A stretch of 64,000 bases of DNA from Phorcus lineatus (taxonomy: Eukaryota; Mollusca; Gastropoda; Trochida; Trochidae), in the NCBI GenBank assembly GCA_921293015.1, contig OV121081.1:48075877-48139876 (forward strand), in the 5' to 3' direction. Made by a program: the position numbers and the translations under genes. Shown here in pieces: positions 37,001 to 49,734 of the stretch. How positions within the stretch are numbered: position 1 is the stretch's first letter; every line of letters begins with the position of its first letter. The notes under the pieces are model-generated. The model worked only from the letters and a program-made list of their open reading frames with translations, was not told where the DNA came from and did no database searches.

Positions 37001-39781
37001 GTGAAAAAAGGCATAGATGTTTTCAGATTCAAAATTCAAATTCATCCATGAAACTGACTTTTTATCAAATGGATACATTGCCTCGTACCTGTATAGAAAG
37101 ATAATCAAATGATTATAGAAAACTTGAAACTGAAATATTGATAATTTCACAATGATTGTTCCGATTTTAGCAATTAATATTCAGTCATTTTTTCAACAAA
37201 ACAACCTTGACAATATTAGAAGGATACAGATATAAACATTATGGATGGAAGCATACATTGATGGTGAGGACCGATGCATGTTGGTTGATGGTGGGTGGAT
37301 GCATAAGTAGATATACATGAATGTATAGAGTGGAGATAAGTGAATGCAATAAATGTTTATGGGTTTGTACATGGATGTAGGCTAGACTGATGCGTTAATA
37401 GTGTATAGATAAATGTATGGGTGGTGGATGAATTAATGTATCAATAGTGTATGGATGGATGCAATACTGGTGTACTGATGGATTGATGATTGGTAGGTAG
37501 ATGGATGCTTGGATTGATGGATGGTAGGTAGATGGATGCTTAGATTGATGAATGGTAGGTAGATGGATGCTCGGATTGATAGGTAGGTAGATGGATGCTC
37601 GGATTGATAGGTAGTTAGATGGATGCTTGGATTGATGAATGGTAGGTAGATGGATGCTTGGATTGATGGATGGTAGGTAGATGGATAATTAGATTGATGA
37701 ATGGTAGGTAGATGGATGCTTGGATTGATGGATGGTAGGTAGATGGATGCTCGGATTGATAGGTAGGTAGATGGATGCTCGGATTGATAGGTAGGTAGAT
37801 GGATGCTTGGATTGATGAATGGTAGGTAGATGGATGCTTGGATTGATGGATGGTAGGTAGATGGATAATTAGATTGATGAATGGTAGGTAGATGGATGCT
37901 TGGATTGATGGATGGTAGGTAGATGGATGCTTGGATTGATAGATTATGGCTTTATGCATTGATGTTGGATAGATGCATGCATTATAAGTGTATGGTTGAA
38001 TGCATTGATGGTGGATGGATTAATGCATAATTAGTGCACTGATGGTCATAGATTTAAGGCTGGATGCATTGGAACATTAAATAAAAGTAAATAAATAAAA
38101 CCATAAAATTATGTGGACAAACTTTACTCCTTCAAATTATGTGTGGCCTATCAAAATGTATTTTGGAAGTATGAATATATGACAGGAATGATTTGACGTG
38201 AAAGAGGGGTGGATGGATTTACGAATGGAAATATCAATTAGAAGAATGCATGCATTAACGATTAGAAAATGATTGAATGAATGATCGAATGTGTATATGA
38301 TTGATTGAATGATAAATTGAATGGCTTGATGAATGAAAGAGCTTACCCGGAGACACATCCCGCATGCCAGGCCACCGGCATACTGCTTCGAGTTCACAGC
38401 AACAAAGTACCTGAAGTTCATTTCAGTGGAGAGAAAAATAGCAGGAAATATTACTTACTGTAGATAAAGTTACACTAATGTAAAAAACATGTTAAAATTT
38501 ATCATTTCGTCTTCATGAATGTGCATAGTAGGTAGAAGTGAAGTCTTTAAGACCTTAGTACTTCCGTGTCAGTCTTTGAGTTTGTCATTGGTATAGAATG
38601 GCGGATTTTAACGAACTCACGTCTTGTTTAGGAAATCCAAAAATCTTTCAGGATAAGGCCAATAATTTCGATAAAATTTTGATTTCAATGCTGTTATACA
38701 ATCTGTAATAACAGTACTTGTTAGCCAATCAACACTGATATTGATGATCACTCAGTTTTATGCATTTAGGTTTTTCTGCTTTTCAGCACTACCTTCAATG
38801 CATGTCTAGATTGTCGTCAACAACGAACACGTCTTTTGTTCGATTCCTTCATATACGTGGCAAAAAAGAAAGATTTTTAGGAGTTTTATAGTTGTTCTTC
38901 AACCATTATCGCACTAAATGAACAGATCTGTAGGATTTTGCCCTGTCTGTTAACCGTTATAAATGCGCTTTAAATTGTAATGTTACACTAAAACTATGTT
39001 GTCATTTATACAAGTGTCTGAAATACACACCGGATATGGTGACTGGCAGCTATAGGGGGCAGCACGGGTCCTAGGGAGCAGGTGCCGGCCTGGGCAGAGG
39101 CGATATCTGTCACCTGTGCATTTTAGTAATAACTTTAATCATGGCAGATTGAATGGTGATATTTTATGATATGATTGTAACTTTATACCCAAATATCCGT
39201 CACAATTAAGATTTAAAGTGGAGAACGAAATGATATGACACATTTTGAATGGAAATGTGTCCTTTTTATAGAAACATAACGTTTTTTAGTAATATTCAAA
39301 TCATATCTAATAATATATCTATTTAATAAATACATATAACATTTTGACTGTCTAGTTTTCGTTTAAAAGTATATACACATGCCACATTCAAAATATATTA
39401 AAGATTATTAATTTGATACCAGGAAAAATTTAATAACGGTATTAAAAGTAACAAAAGGTTCACAATGTACATGTTGTAACGAGATCTATCTATGTGACTA
39501 GTTTGATTTGATGTTCAAAATGACAAATACAGAATATAAATTTAACAAGACATTGAGGATTTTGTAAGCTTATTGGTTAACAAATTTAAATAGTTCATAA
39601 TCATAATCATAAGATAAATGATAAAATAACGTAATCAACGATTTATTGGAAAGTGTTAAAATAAAAAAAACCTCACCTTTGCCGAATATTTACCCATGAA
39701 CATCTCCAGAATGATTTTGTTATAGGAATGAACATTGACGAAAAGTGCGGCAAAGCCGAGTACGAAATACAAAATCTCCAT
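34007..39781 (-). CDS. expansin-like secreted protein A, 7 exons
   Basis: Exons in coding order: 39781-39677, 39113-39031, 38410-38347, 36975-36885, 36475-36331, 34513-34347, 34071-34007; all GT-AG, in phase; 239 residues. A signal peptide (MEILYFVLGFAALFVNVHS) is followed by a short linker and a double-psi beta-barrel half. This has AGTCSLGP, YAGGLACGMCLRV, MVNDECAHC, then IDIGEGGDGEW with Asp118 in the place of the expansin-essential Asp, and VQCPV. The C-terminal half resembles the expansin C-terminal (CBM63-like) beta-sandwich: YIRMQIRNTRVPL, HTTDGYWEY, LNIKMIGVTDEPVFDIIPRI. It ends with ENDVVIEG and an acidic tail EHDWDLP. Expansins loosen polysaccharide networks without hydrolysis. Gene A alone has an extra intron (39030-38411) splitting the barrel exon. 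Whether it acts on food cell walls or in its own matrix is unknown. Confidence 0.85.
37480..37950. repeat. minisatellite with 180-bp higher-order period
   Basis: Units of 31 bp (atggatgcttggattgatgg + atggtaggtag) and 28 bp alternate. The block 37621-37740 recurs exactly at 37801-37920, a higher-order period of 180 bp. Looser 'atgnatgg' repeats extend to about 37230 and 38340. The array lies in the gene A intron between exons 3 and 4. Confidence 0.85.
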
Positions 39782-39850
39782 GGCTTTTGCTGACGAGTAG
39801 TTTCCAAACGTGAAGTATGGGCAATGAAGGAAATGAAACTGGGCATTTCT

Positions 39851-39856
39851 TTATAA
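39851..39856 (-). promoter_or_regulatory. TATA box of expansin-like gene A
   Basis: TTATAA within AATTATAAAG on the minus strand, 70-75 bp upstream of the start codon. Genes B and C have TATA boxes at similar distances, which supports all three starts. Confidence 0.6.
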
Positions 39857-40705
39857 TTCCCCTCAGTTTTCAAGCTCTGAACATCTCCAGTGTTTACTCA
39901 TAAGTTATTATGTAAACGTTAGGTAATGGCTGAGCATTAGGGGCTCAAGTTTTGTGACATCAATTATAAGTACAAATGTGTCTTCTTTGAGGTTTGTTGG
40001 CTTACTAATCTCCCTTGATGTGAAGGTCTTCGTTAAAGTCCTGTATTTGGAAAAGGGTTTTCTCTTCTTTTAAAGGGATCAGCAATGTAGTGAAGGATTC
40101 AACCAGATTTTAAATAGTTTTCTGTTCCTTTGAATATTTTCAGTATAGTCTAACGACCGGTGAACCACATTTTCATTATCACGCTAACATCTTCTGCCTG
40201 AAGGCAGCTCAACAAACTACCCGTATAAGACATGATCTGGATCTGACAAAATCTTTAGGGATAATTTCAAACTCTTTTTTCATAAAGATATGATACATTT
40301 GTAAAAGAAACTCCCGTAATTTTCCCAGCCATTTGAACAACCTTTTCAAAGCGAGATTTGTTAATAATAGAAAAGGGACCATACCAACATTGGAAAGAAA
40401 AAGTTAATATGCTCTTAACGAAACAATGATAAAAGAGGGATAAGTACACGTTCATTTACATTAAAAGATCGTAGCTTGCGCATGTTGTTTTTGTTGACAA
40501 AATGTGAGTTCCATTCTTTAGCTCTGTGTTAAGGGGTTTTCACCCTTTCATCCCAACATCCCACAAACACATCTTTATCCCAAAAATACTCCTTTGTAAA
40601 GTTTCTTTTTTCCATTTTTCTACAGTTAAAGTACACGCAGGAAGATCGAACTATTATACCTCCTCCCTCTTGATAATTCTCTAATTGGGATAGCTAGGTA
40701 GCAAA

Positions 40706-41173
40706 ACGTACAGCTGCATACCAAATGTTTGTTCACACAGAACTGTATCGTAGTGCATATATAAAGTAATTTGGGTTTTGTTTGCTTGTCAATAACATAA
40801 AATCAGCAAAACTGACAATGGATCACTTATTGTCCATGAGTGAAATAGCCATTCTTTAACTTATTATGGGATCATATTGTCTCTCTTGCAAATATTCGAA
40901 TTTTGGCATGATGAAATAGACAGAAAGGGCCCTATTGTCAAAATATCGATTTAAATATTCCTGTTCTTATCCCCTCTTATCACTTCAATGACCTGCCAGA
41001 ACTGTTAGGTTAACTATACGATTATGTTTGTGTACAATGGATCTACATGTCTGTATTGAAAATTCAACATTACTCGTTTCTATGCTATGATGCCTCAAAG
41101 ACATCTAAAATTACATGATATTTGCACTAGGATACGCAGGTATGTTCATAAACGTTTGGTACGCAGCTGTATA
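40706..41173. mobile_element. MITE-like element with long terminal inverted repeats, copy 2
   Basis: The left end (acgtacagctgcatacc, then gtttgttcaca and tagtgcatatataaagtaatt) is repeated in inverse at the right end (gtaattttagatg complement...cgtttggtacgcagctgt). The interior matches copy 1 at 11028-11575 in the opposite orientation, including 'attcgaattttggcat' and 'gacagaaaggg'. Having two copies fixes the element limits to within a few bases. Confidence 0.6.
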
Positions 41174-41856
41174 TTCATGTTCCTATGTTTCACATAAAAC
41201 TATTACTCATTCCCTTATTCGTTATTTTGTATGAGCACTACAGTCGGACATATATACTCTTTGGATCTGTGAATAAAACCACTTAGCATTGTGGTCACTC
41301 AAAGTAGCATTTATCCCTACTATCTAAAGGGAACTCTATCTGCGGAGTAAATTGATAGTAAATATAATAATCCAGCGATTATAAAATAATTCTCTGTGTT
41401 AAGCCATGTGTATCTACGTGGCACTTACAAAGATAAGCTCGTGTATACTCACTATATGTTAAATGATGCGTGGTCATCTGTATCTGGCTTTATTATACCC
41501 AGTGTTGACATCAATCAATGATGACAGGAATCTATTCAGTAGGAGATAGTACTAGGTACCGAACACTCCTACGCTTGTTTTGATATACTGGCGAGTGTTA
41601 ATAATGATAATACTTTATTGTCCTCTGTACATCATATCAGATTTGAATTTTTGTTTCGGTTCCCGTCGATTCACTGCAGTGTCAGTAAAAGCGTTGTTCT
41701 TTCAACAAAATACATACCAACCACCTCTGCATATTCTAATGTACATCGTATTTTAGGATGAACTTTCGGAGAGAAATAAGAACCCTCATGTGTATTTATA
41801 TGAAATAGTATTAAATTTTTTGATAATTTAAAAAAAATGAATAATAGAGCATTAGT

Positions 41857-41932
41857 CATCCTGTTTCAGGGTGAGACGTATAGCTGACGCTCCGCTCTTC
41901 GTCAGCTACACGTCTTACCCTGAGACAGGATG
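41857..41932. repeat. hairpin (inverted repeat), 33-bp arms
   Basis: Arms 41857-41889 and 41900-41932 pair with three mismatches around a 10-base loop (ctccgctctt). The arm contains ctgtttcagggtgagacg. It has the same general build as the hairpins at 12353 and 21452, but the sequence is unrelated by eye. Confidence 0.8.
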
Positions 41933-42892
41933 GAGTATTAGTAAGCACAGGTCACTCATATATACTCGCAAAGTGGTCAAGACGCTTCACATGAGGATAT
42001 TGCATTTGGTGAAAATTCTCTCACAACAGCAAAGATAATAATTCTTATATCAGTTTTACATTCGTGTTTCATAAAGCTCACTTGTATCTTAGTTTGTGGA
42101 GATAAGTGACATCTTGATTTTGTCATGGCTATGATCTTGTTTCCATCTGATCCAAATGGCATAAAAATGTTGTTTTAATCCGAAAGAGGCAGAGTTTTTC
42201 AGCTTACTGGGTCTGAACTTTATACGCCAATCGAAGTTATTGGAAGTTACTACTACTCGACGATTAGGGCGGTGAATGAAAGAGCCAGGCATGGTGACTT
42301 TGAGGGGATAGGGGAACAGCAAAAGATTTTCCAAATAGTCAAGAGAGAAATCAATGGAAGTCATGTTTTAACTTTGAGGGATATGATAGTGCTGAACTGG
42401 CGTTTTTAGTTGCAAAGGTATAATTTGAAAAATTGCAGACAGCGATTGTTATGACTAGCATTTATACATTCCATTGAAGAAGTCTTTCCCCTTAACTGCG
42501 GCATCGAAATAAGTTATTTTCCAATATCTGATATGAAGTGAATACTAAAACTGAGTCTGGTTTAAAACCATTACAAAGAAGTACTAAGTTGTTTGATGCC
42601 ATTCGCCAATTTCGAGTAAATTACTAATATATCAAACGGGGCCAAATTTGGTAAACGTTGATTTTTCGCAAATTTAGAGATGGCTAAATGTTAAACCTTC
42701 ACTGATGAGATGATAATTTCTAATTTGGAGAACTTTCATACTCTGTAAGTGAGTAATACTAGGTTTTCAATGTTTGAAAAGTAACGTAAGTTTTTGGTGT
42801 ATAACATCCAGTGTCAATCCGTGTATATGGTGTGAAACTGGTTCCCAACATACAAACGTGAAATAAATATAAACACGGGTTTAAATCAAAAG

Positions 42893-42898
42893 TTTATT
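42893..42898 (-). terminator. poly(A) signal of expansin-like gene B
   Basis: AATAAA on the minus strand, 41 bp after the stop codon of gene B. Confidence 0.7.
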
Positions 42899-42938
42899 CA
42901 TTACTAAATAAAACCGAAAGTTGAGAAGAAGGTGAAAT

Positions 42939-45900
42939 TTAAGGCAACTCCCAGTCGTGTTCGAACTGAGCCTGTCCCTGGATGATACGGTCGTTTTCTG
43001 GAATGAAGAAATAAGATTTAGTTAAAAGCACATTTATAAAGCAATCTATAATTTAAGAAATATGGCTAATTTATAGAAAAAGAGCAATGTGACATAACGA
43101 TCTTTCATAACAGGGAAACTAAAATGGAAACATGCATCCAATAGTTTAGTCTCCGACCTATGCTATTTCGATTTAATTTAAGCCTAGTCAACGAGTTGCG
43201 AAGTTCTTTAGTCTTCACATTAAGCTATCACGCACGGTCCAGAGATAAACTCCGAGCTTTAGCGACTCTTATTTGTGAAAAGTAATGAGGTCAGATGCTT
43301 CTGATCACTTGTATGAACATACCTATAGCCGCAATGGAATCAGTCACAGATTCGTCGGTGATGCCCACAACCTTGACGCTGAGGGGCATTTCAAAGGGTC
43401 CATTGCCGAGCTCCCAGAATCCATCACTCGTGTGCTCCATAGCCTCTTCTGATCCTTTACGAACAACATATACTGCCTGGACGGGAACTCTGAAGGAAAA
43501 GTTATGTTTAGTATCTCTCTATCAATTCTAAAGTACCATTATGTTTTACTGTTATGAAGGGTATTAAAACATACATTAGCAACAACCTTTAACTGATGTC
43601 TACACAATATCTCCCAATTACTTTGTTTAAATTATTTCCTTACTAGTAGTTAATGGGAAAATCTCTAAAGAAGTAGATATAGAATTGTATCTGCAACTCA
43701 CTACAGTTTCAAAGGTGGCTGATTAGAAAAAAACGTGTGTGTTTTCTGTATTATAACGTAATTAAAACGACCAATAACGTTCTGCTTTGCCAGTAATATC
43801 TAATCTACAACAAATTATATCTATTAACATCTTCATGTTTGTTTGTTCAACAATATAAAGAGTCAATATTACGAAATTTCCAAATCATGTATTCCGTGTG
43901 TACAAATCATAAATCTAGGCAGTAAATATAGTCTCAGTGCCTTGCAATGTTATGCAAAAGTTACGCAGTTTCGATAGCTAGATTTCACATTTCCTGACTT
44001 CCTGAGGTGGAAACCAGTTGTTTCCATGTATCTAAATTCGAAATGTGTTCTAACATCAATGTTGGAGATGGCGTCTCACTTTGGTGACTTGACCTGGGGC
44101 AGATGAACCTAAACCAAACTTACTTTGATATGGCGTCAATGGTTACCATGCTGTTAATCAAACCCTACTTGGACGTGGAAGGCGTCCATAATATTACTTC
44201 CATGGTAACTGATGATACCTAATTTAGATACTGCATCTCACTTGAAGCATTGGAACTCACTGATTCCAAGGTTATTTATCATATCAATAAAACCTATTTA
44301 TGGAGATGGCGTCCATTGTTCCCATAGTAACTGATGATACCTAATTTAGATACTGCATCACAGTTGGTGTTCCTGACATATATGCAAACAGAGCACCCAT
44401 TTTTCCATGGTTACAGATCATATTAAAATTTGAGATGCTTTTCCACCCTGTGCTTCTCATATGATACATATTTCCATCCATCATTTCCATGGCTACTGAT
44501 CATACCAAACATGGGGATCCCGTCTCACCTTTGATTCTTTATTTTAAAGCGTATCTAAAACTCGTCGTTTCAATGGTTCCTGTTCGTATACAATAAATAG
44601 TTGATTTTGCCTTTGATGCTGACCTAAAGGAGGACATAGATAATTAATATTATACCTTACTTGGATATATTGTTGCTAAAGTTACTAACCTGGGAACGAA
44701 AGTACAATTATTTACCTGGTTAGTTTTCAGGTTGGTGTAATCTCACCTTTTGTTTCTGACCTAGAGGCCATTTCCATGGATACTGACTATACCTAGCATG
44801 CAAACAGAGTACAACCTTATGTTTCTACTCTAGACGCTGATATACCACTGTTGCCATGACTATTGGTCAGTGAGATGTCATCTCACCTTGTGTTTCTGAC
44901 CCGGAGGCGGATATACTACCATTCCTATGGTAACTGATTATACCTAGCATGCAAATAGAGTGCCACCCTATGTTTCTACTCATTACACTGATATATATTA
45001 CTTTTTCCATGGATACTGGTCAGGGAGATGTCATCTCACCTTGTGTTTCTGACCTGGAGGCGGATATGCTACTATCTATATGGTAACCGATTATACCAAG
45101 CATGCAAATAGAGTGCCACCTTATCCTCCTTCCCAGAATGCGTTTATACCATTGATTACATGGTAACTGATCTGCGAGATTAGATCTCACCTTGTGTTTC
45201 TAACTTGGAGGCGGATGTACCAGTCATCACTGCCAGTGAACTTGAACTCGATCTTGCTGTCATGGACCGGGCACTGGACGGCCTGTAAGTTGACCTTGTA
45301 GTGGCTATCTCCCTCCTCGCCTAAGTCGATACTACCTGTGGTACAAATAACGAGTTGTATCTATAACTTGCCCTGAACTCAACCATAACCATTGTTTATG
45401 ACATAACGTACAAATAACACGATCATATTCTTGACATATACACGAGGAAAACACCTGCTTGTTCAACAAATGGTATGATATTACTTAATGACATCCAGTT
45501 GATAAGGACATCCAGTTGATAAGGATACAATCCAAATGAACTTGATTGACTGAGGTTATGACATTCATCAATCATTACCATTTTATCATTTTAAAATAAG
45601 TCGTCGAAGTAACTTGTGTGAAAAGGTCAATTTGATCGACGAAAACTTTTACTGTAGCGACAATGCTCTCTCAGTTGAGATGGATTTCAACACATACCTA
45701 GATGGGAAATAACAAATTTCCTTTAGGAAATCGTTACACAATGGTCATCCTTTTAAAGTTATAACAATTATATACAAGATCACACTTTACAGTCCTTCGA
45801 TCAGTATTACCTACCCTCCTCACAGTCGGTACAGACATCGTTCACAATGACCAAGAATTCCTCAGTGAGCTGGTTCATCCCAACAGGCTCGCCATCACCT

Positions 45901-48566
45901 CGTACCTAGAATGCAGATAAATCTCATTAAAATCACATTGAACCTAACGCTCGTTCCTAGATGGGTCTCTGATCTTTTCAATTGGGATCCTCACAAGGGA
46001 TTTTATCTTTGAAATATTACATTCAGTTAAATGAACAAATGAACAGGCCCGACTAGATATCAAACCAAGCCTACGATTACCAAGATCAGTCGTTAACCGG
46101 CTAGTGTAAAAGGTCATTTGACCAAAATCCCATGGAACAGTTTTCAAGTCATAGGTACGACTTAATAAGGTACGAAATGATGTGAATTAAATTGAAGATT
46201 GGATAAACTCTTTGTATTCCCTTTTGAACCGAACTGAAAGCGTGTTTGGTAGAAAGATGGGTATACATCAATATTGCGAAATACTCACAAACAAACAGTG
46301 AGGCAATTGTATTGGCAATCTTAATGATTTACCTTACAGCTCAACCCATGCCTTTTTTTAAAAGTGCCATAATTTACTATAAAAGAAACAAACATTATAT
46401 GGAAAATACTTGTATGACTTTTGACATAAACATGTAATGACAATAATAGCAGATATAACCGAATGAAATGTGTTAAATATGGAAGAAACAATTCATGTTA
46501 ATGTAAAGGTCACTCTTCAACATGTACCGATTAACTTCCAAATATAATATGCCTTCGTGACCTTCATTCCATAATAATAAATAATAAAAAATAATAACAT
46601 AAAATTCAAACTTGTTTATGAGAATGAGTATAAGAATATACCCGATAATAAGTAAGATCCATAATATCAGAAATGAATTTAACTGTGAACACAAACATGG
46701 AAATATCTATTCGGTATCAATAAGATATATATATATATCGATTACAATTAATAATTGATAGGATTTCCTAAGCACAATATTAACCTTTTAATCTTTTAAC
46801 ATACCTGTAAGAATATGCGAGCTAAATAAATATAGTGTTTATCCTAATGAAAGATATTTACCATCCCAAAACATTCGAGAATGATAACCTATTTTCCATG
46901 CAATGTCATTCTGCATTCATTTTGCAAAAAAATGCCTGATAATATCACTAAAGCAGCTGAAGTTATCTTCTAATGAGCGCATTGGTACATGCAAATGAAA
47001 AGCTTAATGATATTCACATCAAATTAATTCCCCTTTTTTTGGCTTTGGGTTAACAGAGCTGTTCTAAACGTTTCAGGTTTTTGAAAATTGTTGCTTAATA
47101 CCAAGCTTTGAGATGTAAACGAAAACAAATAAACGTTTCGATGGTGGATTCGAACTCGCATACTTTCGCCTTTACGTAAACGCGTGCTCTGGAGGCGAGC
47201 GTATCTCACTTAAAACGAGTTTCTTGCCTTTTCCAAATGCAAATGGCACCCTGCGTAAACACAGCGTTACTGAAAGATTAACCATGTCATGGGGGTCTCG
47301 TGAGTCAAATATGAATTAACTCAGTTCATTCATTAAAATATGTATTTCAGGTAGATTTCAACCAGCGATAAAAGTTATTTTGCACTTCTTGATCATGAAC
47401 TTCATGAAACAGCTGCACAAAGTCCGTTGGTTATTTCTTTAACTTAATTCTTACGCATTAGATCGTGAATAGTTTGATGAAGCTATTCGTTTGTGCAGGC
47501 TTTCGAAATAACAAAGCATGTGACGTCATAGTAATTTTCAATAAAAGCATCCGGCATTGATGTCAATAATTTGCATCGGTATCCTCATATCACCCCAACG
47601 GACATCCGTTGACTTTCCTATGCAGAGAACACTATCCATTGTATAATTAAGAGTAAAAATAATACATCGCTATACAGTGAAAACAGATTTTTTTCAGTGA
47701 CCAATAAGAACGTTTTCATACGTAAACTCATATTTCTTTTTTTTTTCTACTCACCCGAAGACACATTCCACAACTGATAGAGTCGGCATAAAATGATTTG
47801 CTGATCCCAACGGCGTACTTGATTTCAGGACTGGCAGCCACTTCCGGTACGTACTCCCCCCATTGGCAGGACCCGTCCTTGTCTTTACCGTAATTGAAAG
47901 CCTGCAAACAATATGGGATAGCATGTAATTAAGAACTAAACGTAAATAAATTGATAAAATGTGGCCTGTAAACAGAGTATAGATTGTAAACATGCGTGGC
48001 GAAATATAGACCAAAGCTTTCGTCTCTTAATCTGAATAGCGAACACATAGCCCTGAAGGGTTTCCACGGGACACATGTTTTTTCAACAATATTTTTACAT
48101 AATAATCTTAAAGAAAATATACTTATTCTTTTCAAAGGCACATCGGATAGCCAATGAAAATATAGTTACACGTACTGAAGAGTGAAGAGCAATTAACACG
48201 AGATATTTCTGTCATGAATGTCATAATAAGTTTTGAATCCTGTCTTTGACAAGCAAACAAGTAAAATTTCAAATTTTGTTTTTGATACACAACCCATCAT
48301 AAAACGACTCATAAAATGAAGATTTTTAAAAGTAATTTATCGTTTTTCTCAATTTCAAACAAACGGTTCCTTAACATGACAATACATATAACTGTAACTG
48401 TCATTAATTGAATTTATAGTACCTCATTCTAATGTAAGATGTGACACAGACACACGCTTACCTGAGCAGTATGACTGTTGAAATACAGATCCATTAACTC
48501 CTTGTTGTAGGCATGAGCCAACCCAAGCACACCAAAGACAGCTACAGCAGATACCAACTTCATCAT
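42939..48566 (-). CDS. expansin-like secreted protein B, 6 exons
   Basis: Exons in coding order: 48566-48462, 47901-47755, 45905-45815, 45335-45191, 43489-43323, 42997-42939; all GT-AG, in phase; 237 residues. The signal peptide is MMKLVSAVAVFGVLGLAHA (a second Met directly follows the first). The barrel half has DGSCQWGEY, SISCGMCLRV, VIVNDVCTDCEEG, then GSIDLGEEGD with Asp118, and VQCPV. The C-terminal half has YIRLQVRNTRVPVQAVYVV, HTSDGFWEL, LSVKVVGITDESVTDS, then ENDRIIQG and the tail EHDWELP, shared with gene A. The barrel is one exon, as in C and D. The intron after exon 4 is made of repeats carrying copies of the exon 4 end. It is the closest relative of A by tail and by VRNTR. Substrate unknown. 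Confidence 0.87.
44740..45190. repeat. about 150-bp tandem repeats containing copies of an exon boundary
   Basis: In the gene B intron the segment tctcaccttgtgtttctgac + cnggaggcggatat starts at 44881 and 45034, and the true exon 4 end repeats it at 45185: periods of 153 and 151 bp. A weaker copy starts near 44747. Each copy reads on the minus strand as IRL-RVRNTR followed by a GTGAGAT donor, like the real one. Related, more diverged material extends leftward to about 44050. Confidence 0.75.
47130..47210 (-). repeat. tRNA-like or SINE piece
   Basis: The minus strand holds GCGAGTTCGAATCC, close to a polymerase III B-box, about 60 bp downstream of a possible A-box-like region. The T-arm does not pair properly, so a working tRNA is unlikely; a SINE head or dead tRNA copy fits better. 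It is in a gene B intron. Confidence 0.3.
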
Positions 48567-48630
48567 GGGAGAATTGAGAAACTTCAAGAACCTCTGGAAA
48601 ATGTGTGATGTTTCGAATTGGAAACCTTCT

Positions 48631-48639
48631 CTTATATAG
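48631..48639 (-). promoter_or_regulatory. TATA box of expansin-like gene B
   Basis: CTATATAAG on the minus strand, 65-73 bp upstream of the first ATG, implying a 5' leader of roughly 40 bases. Confidence 0.7.
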
Positions 48640-49734
48640 GGTATTCTAATCACTACAATTAACCACTTTACATATATGTACGTGTTTATTACTAAGAAAT
48701 GTGAAAATGAGTCCAAAATATTCAGAGAATCACAGAATAAAAAATATCTATTTTTGAAAATCTAAAATTGAATTAACATCGGCTTTCTGTGTGTTTATTT
48801 ACACTTTGAATTCTGTTTACTGATTGCTTTGCGGTTTGTTTATTTTCCTCGATTCCATTACCAAACGATTTGCCTTGTTTACAGCGTAATTCCCGTCATG
48901 TAATACGCAACAGCACGTGTATGACGTGATACCATTAGCGTGCGTGCAACGTATCTAAGACACGTTTGTTTCAAGCATTAAAAACTAAAAACTTCTTATT
49001 TTTGAGTCAATTATGTACAAAAAATTTAAGATTTAAAAAGCTTTCCAATGCTTAACCACCTAAGTATACTCTGCACCGCTAAAAATCAAGAGTCTACGCA
49101 AGTTTCCGATAACTTAGAGACTGGTAAGTACAGTCCTGTCAGCTTAAGTTCGTTTTTCATAACAATCCATCCAAAGCGATGTCATTTAGGTGGTTTAGAC
49201 TTGAAAATTAATATAAAATGATATATACGTTTAAGTGTAGTAAAGGGGAGAATTTTGTTATTCTCATAACCATCGCAATTGTCAGCATTTATTGGGTCAC
49301 TGGTTACGTTCATAATTTGTCATACAATTTCGAAGTTCATTTATCACCTTCGTGGAAGATTGAAATGAAAAGCTAACTGTCATTAACAGTTATTTGATAT
49401 CATTTCTTCGAATTTCTGAAAATTCTAATATATATCTTGTATAAAATGAAATTTTTATTCTTTGTACGATTCAAACGATATGTTTAAAGCCGTGAGTATT
49501 TAGAAAACGGTAATTTTGTATTATAAAAGAAATCATAATAAATTTCAGATCAAGAAAAATTATGTTTTCGATAAAACTCAAATGTAACCGAAATGATATT
49601 TGTGCGAGTGAATATTTTTGTTACTTAAACATGTAATTCTGGTTTGTAATGTCTTTTATTTTCCAAATATTTATCAAATTGAAACTATTTCATTTGATAA
49701 ACTTTAAGTTAATAACGATCATCATTATAACCAT

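Larger units (their letters stand above)
39782..42938. other. intergenic stretch between expansin-like genes A and B
   Basis: No coding exon is supported. It holds the gene A TATA box, the second copy of the long-TIR element (40706-41173), a hairpin (41857-41932) and the poly(A) signal of gene B. Confidence 0.5.

Noticed and set aside
37615-37959. 114-codon minus-strand frame of STYHPSIQASIYLP type
   Set aside because: Simple translation of the intronic minisatellite.
47130-47210. Functional tRNA gene
   Set aside because: Only the B-box region is convincing; the T-stem and acceptor stem do not pair.
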